NCBI GenBank assembly: GCA_014860575.1 | Contig: JACZJK010000005.1 | Location: 62,001-126,000, forward strand | Reading direction: 5' to 3' | DNA from: Bacteroidales bacterium | Lineage (GTDB): Bacteria; Bacteroidota; Bacteroidia; Bacteroidales; JAAYJT01 | DNA length: 64,000 bases | The notes under the pieces: model-generated | Told to the model about the DNA's origin: nothing | The model's database searches: none | The model's input: only the letters and a program-made list of their open reading frames with translations | Shown here: positions 61,183 through 64,000 of the stretch, in pieces | Position numbering within the stretch: position 1 is the stretch's first letter | Layout: each line of letters begins with the position of its first letter | Made by a program: the position numbers and the translations under genes

Positions 61183-61770
61183 TCATTCTGATTTCCACTG
61201 CAAGGTCATCGCCATATGCTGAATATCTTCTTTCAGAAATTCGATAACCGGGGCTAGAGAATCATTATTGGGTACCACGTTGAAGTATAATGCACCGCGT
61301 AGAAAGTGACGCGTGCTGTCAGTTACATAAAACTGACAGGTGCTTGCAACCCCGGTACCGCGTATGTTATAGATAATACCGTACACATTTCCTTCTTGGT
61401 TAACAATAATGTCTTCCCTGATACCAGATGCTTTTGAGATATGTTTGGTGAGTAGTTTATGCGTATCGTCGAGATATTCAGGCAGGTTATTGTCAACGCT
61501 TTTATAACTGAGATGGATTCTTGCCTTGAACCTTGGTATGTCAATATTGATCCACCAGGGCTCAGCAGTCGGTGATGGGTCAATTAAAATATTTGCATAA
61601 GTGGGGTACTCAAATGAGTATGGGAACCCGTTTTCGAATTTCTGATAGTTTTTTTCCGGCATGTCAATCCTGAAGAAGGATCTTGGCTTGGGCACGGGAG
61701 TTGGTGAACATGCAGCAAAGAGAAGCAATACAAGCAGACTTATTTGAACTATCCGGGCGTGCATCGGCAT
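61183..61770 (-). CDS. gldD: Gliding motility lipoprotein GldD
   Basis: Lipoprotein of 195 aa required for gliding and type IX secretion in Flavobacterium. Signal and lipobox: ISLLVLLLFAAC. Characteristic start of the mature part: PKPRSFFRIDMPEKNYQKF, then FPYSFEYPTYANI and the C-terminal VVPNNDSLAPVIEFLKEDIQHM (motif PRGY/F-RID-P and N.DSL.PVI.FL..D). Its ATG overlaps the gldE stop by one base. Confidence 0.92.
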   Translation of the reverse strand: MPMHARIVQISLLVLLLFAACSPTPVPKPRSFFRIDMPEKNYQKFENGFPYSFEYPTYANILIDPSPTAEPWWINIDIPRFKARIHLSYKSVDNNLPEYLDDTHKLLTKHISKASGIREDIIVNQEGNVYGIIYNIRGTGVASTCQFYVTDSTRHFLRGALYFNVVPNNDSLAPVIEFLKEDIQHMAMTLQWKSE

Positions 61771-63122
61771 TACAATTTGTGGAGATTTTTGATAGTAACC
61801 TGTATTCGTTTGATCCTGCGCTTATCTACTGCTTCTACTTTAAACACAAAATTGTCGTACTCAACGGTTTCATCTTTTAAAGGAATTTTACCCATTAATT
61901 CTAGCAGCAATCCGGCCAATGTATCCGATTCTCCTTTTACCCTCGAAAATATTTTATCTTCAATTCCAATGATCTTACAAAAGTCGTTAAGCAAGGTTTT
62001 ACCCTCAAAAATAAAATTACGGGCATCAATTTTTGAGTAGGTTATGTCTTCCGCTTCTACATCAAATTCATCGTTAATTTCACCAATAATCTCTTCGATG
62101 ATATCCTCAAGGGTAATGATACCTGAAGTGCCGCCGTATTCGTCAACCACTATCGCCATGTGAATTTTTTTCGATCTGAATTCTTGTAATAGATCGTTAA
62201 TGCGTTTATTTTCCGGAACAAAGAAGGCAGGCCTCAACAGATCAGGCCAGGTGATAGTAGTAGGCTTATCCAGGTAGGGAAGCAGGTCTTTGATGTAAAG
62301 GATTCCCTGCACCATATCAAATGAGTCTTCATAAACCGGAATCCTTGAATATCCTGAGTTGAGGATCACACTATGTAATTCAGCAAAAGAGGTGTTTATT
62401 TCCACAGCGGTGACATCAATACGCGATCTCATGATCTCCTTAACCTCAATATCGCTGAATTTTACAATTCCCTTGAGTATATTTCTTTCTTCTTGCGCCG
62501 TATTGTTGTCTGCGGTAATATCAATGGCTGCACCTAACTCGCTGAGGGATACTTCATGACCTTTTCGTTTGATGTGCTTGTCAATGAAAGAAGTTGAATT
62601 AACCAGAAGGGAACTCAGCGGATGAAAGATTATGCCAAGGCTCTTCAATAAACCTGATATTCTTGTGGCATATACAAGGGCAAAATTTGCTGCAAACATT
62701 TTTGGCAGTATTTCGCCAAGTAAAAGTATAAGCACTGAAACAACTAAAACCTGCAGGATAAATATCAGTATCGGGGAAGCATCAAAGCTGAAAAGTCTCG
62801 TGCTTATAAATGTTGAGAGGATGATAATGGAAACATTTATAAAGTTATTGGCTATCAGGATGGTTGCCAATAGTTTCTTAGGCGTAGCAAGCAATTCAAG
62901 TACGCGTTGGTTCAGCCTCGTGGAGTTCGAACGAAGACTGTTCAAATGTTCAGGGGTTAATGAAAAAAAGGCTACTTCAGAGCCTGATATCAGGGCAGAT
63001 AAATAAAGCAGCAATCCCATTCCTATGAAAAGGATTACTACTTCAGATGAAAGGGGTTGCAACAAAATACCTGAGGTAAGGTCAACTGCCTGTTGAAGAG
63101 GCTCAGGGTCACTAGCGTCCAA
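61770..63122 (-). CDS. gldE: GldE, CNNM/CorC-type membrane protein of the gliding machinery
   Basis: Protein of 450 aa with an N-terminal DUF21/CNNM transmembrane domain (LSALISGSEVAFFSLTPEHL, LLATILIANNFINVSII, LLLGEILPKMFA), two CBS domains (MRSRIDVTAVEI, SRIPVYEDSFDMVQGILYIKDLL, VDEYGGTSGIITLEDIIEEIIGEI) and a C-terminal CorC_HlyC transporter-associated domain (FEGKTLLNDFCKIIG, DTLAGLLLELMGKIP). The order ssb, gldE, gldD is conserved in Bacteroidota, which distinguishes it from general hemolysin-like paralogues. Confidence 0.92.
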   Translation of the reverse strand: MDASDPEPLQQAVDLTSGILLQPLSSEVVILFIGMGLLLYLSALISGSEVAFFSLTPEHLNSLRSNSTRLNQRVLELLATPKKLLATILIANNFINVSIIILSTFISTRLFSFDASPILIFILQVLVVSVLILLLGEILPKMFAANFALVYATRISGLLKSLGIIFHPLSSLLVNSTSFIDKHIKRKGHEVSLSELGAAIDITADNNTAQEERNILKGIVKFSDIEVKEIMRSRIDVTAVEINTSFAELHSVILNSGYSRIPVYEDSFDMVQGILYIKDLLPYLDKPTTITWPDLLRPAFFVPENKRINDLLQEFRSKKIHMAIVVDEYGGTSGIITLEDIIEEIIGEINDEFDVEAEDITYSKIDARNFIFEGKTLLNDFCKIIGIEDKIFSRVKGESDTLAGLLLELMGKIPLKDETVEYDNFVFKVEAVDKRRIKRIQVTIKNLHKL

Positions 63123-63161
63123 TGCTGAAATGATTTAATGATAACTGTTTGAAAAACACTG

Positions 63162-63192
63162 CAAAAATATAGTATTGCAATGAATAATTCAA
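63162..63192 (-). promoter_or_regulatory. Promoter for gldE-gldD
   Basis: Minus strand: TTG (63192-63190), 20-base spacer, TATTTTTG (63169-63162). Spacer is one base longer than consensus. It lies between ssb and gldE, 40 bases before the gldE start. Confidence 0.65.
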
Positions 63193-63254
63193 GTGCATCA
63201 GGTTTGAGTTTAAATTATTTAAACTCGGCTTGGTCAATGAAAATGTTGAACGGA

Positions 63255-63683
63255 CTAGAAAGGCAGGTCGTCAGCCGGTTCTGATATTGCTGGCTCAGGA
63301 GCGTTTGATTTATGGGTGTCCTCAATCGGCGGGCTGTATTCACCACCATCCTGGCGGGAGCCGAGCATGATCATGTTATCTCCAATAATTTCAGTGATGG
63401 AGCGTTCAACACCATCCTTATCGGTATATTTTCGTGTTGTAATTTTACCCTCAACGAAAATTGATTTCCCTTTACGGAGATATTTTTCAGCAACATCAGC
63501 CAGCCCTCTCCATAATGCAATGCGATGCCATTCGGTCTGCTCAACCTTGTTGCCGTCTTTGTTTTTGTACGATTCAGTGGTTGCAAGTGAGAAATTTGCC
63601 ACTTTTGTGCCGTCCTCGAAGGTGCGGACTTCAGGGTCCTTTCCAAGGTTGCCAATCAGGATTACTTTGTTTAGTCCAGTCAT
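63255..63683 (-). CDS. ssb: Single-stranded DNA-binding protein
   Basis: Binds single-stranded DNA in replication and repair. The 142-aa protein has the OB-fold start NKVILIGNLGKDPEVRTF, WHRIALWRGLADVAEKYLRKGKSIFVEGKI and ITEIIGDNMIMLG, then a short linker and the acidic tail DDLPF that docks partner proteins. Own promoter upstream; gldE follows on the same strand. Confidence 0.95.
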   Translation of the reverse strand: MTGLNKVILIGNLGKDPEVRTFEDGTKVANFSLATTESYKNKDGNKVEQTEWHRIALWRGLADVAEKYLRKGKSIFVEGKITTRKYTDKDGVERSITEIIGDNMIMLGSRQDGGEYSPPIEDTHKSNAPEPAISEPADDLPF

Positions 63684-63731
63684 AATTAAAGGTTTTTAAT
63701 GGAACAATGAGATTTATGAAAATTATTGGAG

Positions 63732-63762
63732 CAAATATAGTGATAGTAAGTTGGTAAATCAA
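63732..63762 (-). promoter_or_regulatory. Promoter for ssb
   Basis: Minus strand: TTG (63762-63760), 20-base spacer, TATATTTG (63739-63732), 49 bases before the ssb ATG. Confidence 0.65.
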
Positions 63763-63796
63763 GCGTTGTGATTGAGAAATTATCTTTCCTTTGTAT

Positions 63797-63804
63797 TAAT
63801 TTTG
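63797..63804 (+). promoter_or_regulatory. -7 box (TAnnTTTG) for the gene at 63890
   Basis: TAATTTTG, exact consensus match, 86 bases before ATG 63890. Confidence 0.45.
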
Positions 63805-63889
63805 GTGCATTATCCGTTGGTTTTTTATCGCTTGACAACAATTATCCGGCCAGCTTTTAGAATTATGCCACCCGAATTAAAAAACGCTT

Positions 63890-64000
63890 ATGATTACTCC
63901 CGGAATTTTCAGTCATCTGTCGCCTTTTAAAAAGATTATTCTTCTTACGCTGATTGCGTTGCTTTCGATGCTGGCGATAATGAGTATTGGCTGGCTTATT
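63890..64000 (+). CDS. Membrane protein, 5' end only (possibly CPBP-type)
   Basis: Only the first 37 codons are inside the window: a short basic start with FSHLSPFKK, then a hydrophobic helix (IILLTLIALLSMLAIMSIGWL). The start of several Bacteroidota CPBP-family intramembrane proteases looks like this, with a SPF-K motif before the first helix, but 37 residues cannot confirm it. Confidence 0.5.
   Translation, partial: MITPGIFSHLSPFKKIILLTLIALLSMLAIMSIGWLI

Noticed and set aside
1-64000. tRNA or rRNA genes
   Set aside because: No T-arm GGTTCGAATCC-type signature or rRNA-like conserved blocks were noticed on either strand; a covariance search would be decisive.

Overview
The window looks like a chromosomal segment from a member of the Bacteroidota, probably Bacteroidales-like. 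The evidence is SprA, GldD and GldE of the type IX secretion/gliding system, two secreted proteins with type IX C-terminal sorting domains, Bacteroidota-type -7 boxes (TAnnTTTG) in front of many genes, weak or absent Shine-Dalgarno sequences, and a MaeB-type malic enzyme. I found no rRNA, tRNA, CRISPR array, phage or transposase gene.

Layout. 1-1205: 3' part of uvrC. 1504-7017: a tight five-gene + strand operon with a lysine 2,3-aminomutase, a fused acetyltransferase/acetylpolyamine-type deacetylase, two D-Ala-D-Ala-ligase-like ATP-grasp enzymes and a second acetyltransferase. This is the best candidate for an undescribed pathway, probably building or trimming an acylated beta-lysine conjugate. 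7161-7910: hemD. 7978-17502 (minus): tonB, vanZ-like, gcvH, sprA, ruvA. 17680-21049: malic enzyme and malate dehydrogenase. 21185-28473 is an accessory stretch: a TIR-domain gene, two convergent SLC13-type permeases, a HigBA-like toxin-antitoxin operon with a visible operator, a small secreted protein, and at least seven copies or fragments of a double-hairpin intergenic repeat. 28473-31227: sirtuin, lipoprotein FKBP, recX, and prfB with its programmed +1 frameshift. 31224-33251 (minus): cvpA and an MlaFE-type lipid ABC transporter. 33636-35578: small lipoprotein, SprT-like protein, mannose-1-phosphate guanylyltransferase.

35658-44578 (minus) encodes nearly the whole lower leucine degradation route: both subunits of methylcrotonyl-CoA carboxylase, methylglutaconyl-CoA hydratase, HMG-CoA lyase, an acyl-CoA dehydrogenase and a two-subunit 3-oxoacid CoA-transferase. 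Together they would take isovaleryl-CoA to acetyl-CoA and acetoacetyl-CoA. A four-helix-bundle (S23-type) gene sits inside the cluster, and most gaps are filled with low-complexity word-like repeats. 44715-49608 (minus) holds small unlinked genes: a membrane-anchored hypothetical, a frameshifted DUF433, a metallo-beta-lactamase fold hydrolase, DUF3820, CYTH, a tRNA-binding protein, an alpha/beta hydrolase and an AlkD-like protein. 49738-51411: serine hydrolase. 51502-53508 (minus): butyrate kinase and phosphate butyryltransferase. 53743-61053: M64 peptidase, type IX cargo protein, MgtE, and a large M14 carboxypeptidase with a sorting domain. 61183-63683 (minus): gldD, gldE, ssb. 63890-64000: 5' end of a membrane protein.

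Functionally the window combines a secretion system core (sprA, gldD, gldE) with likely cargo (M14 peptidase, 55374 protein), amino-acid and short-chain acid catabolism (leucine cluster, ptb-buk, malic enzyme, mdh), and one biosynthetic-looking operon of unknown product. All functional calls come from reading motifs and family resemblance by eye; no database search was run.
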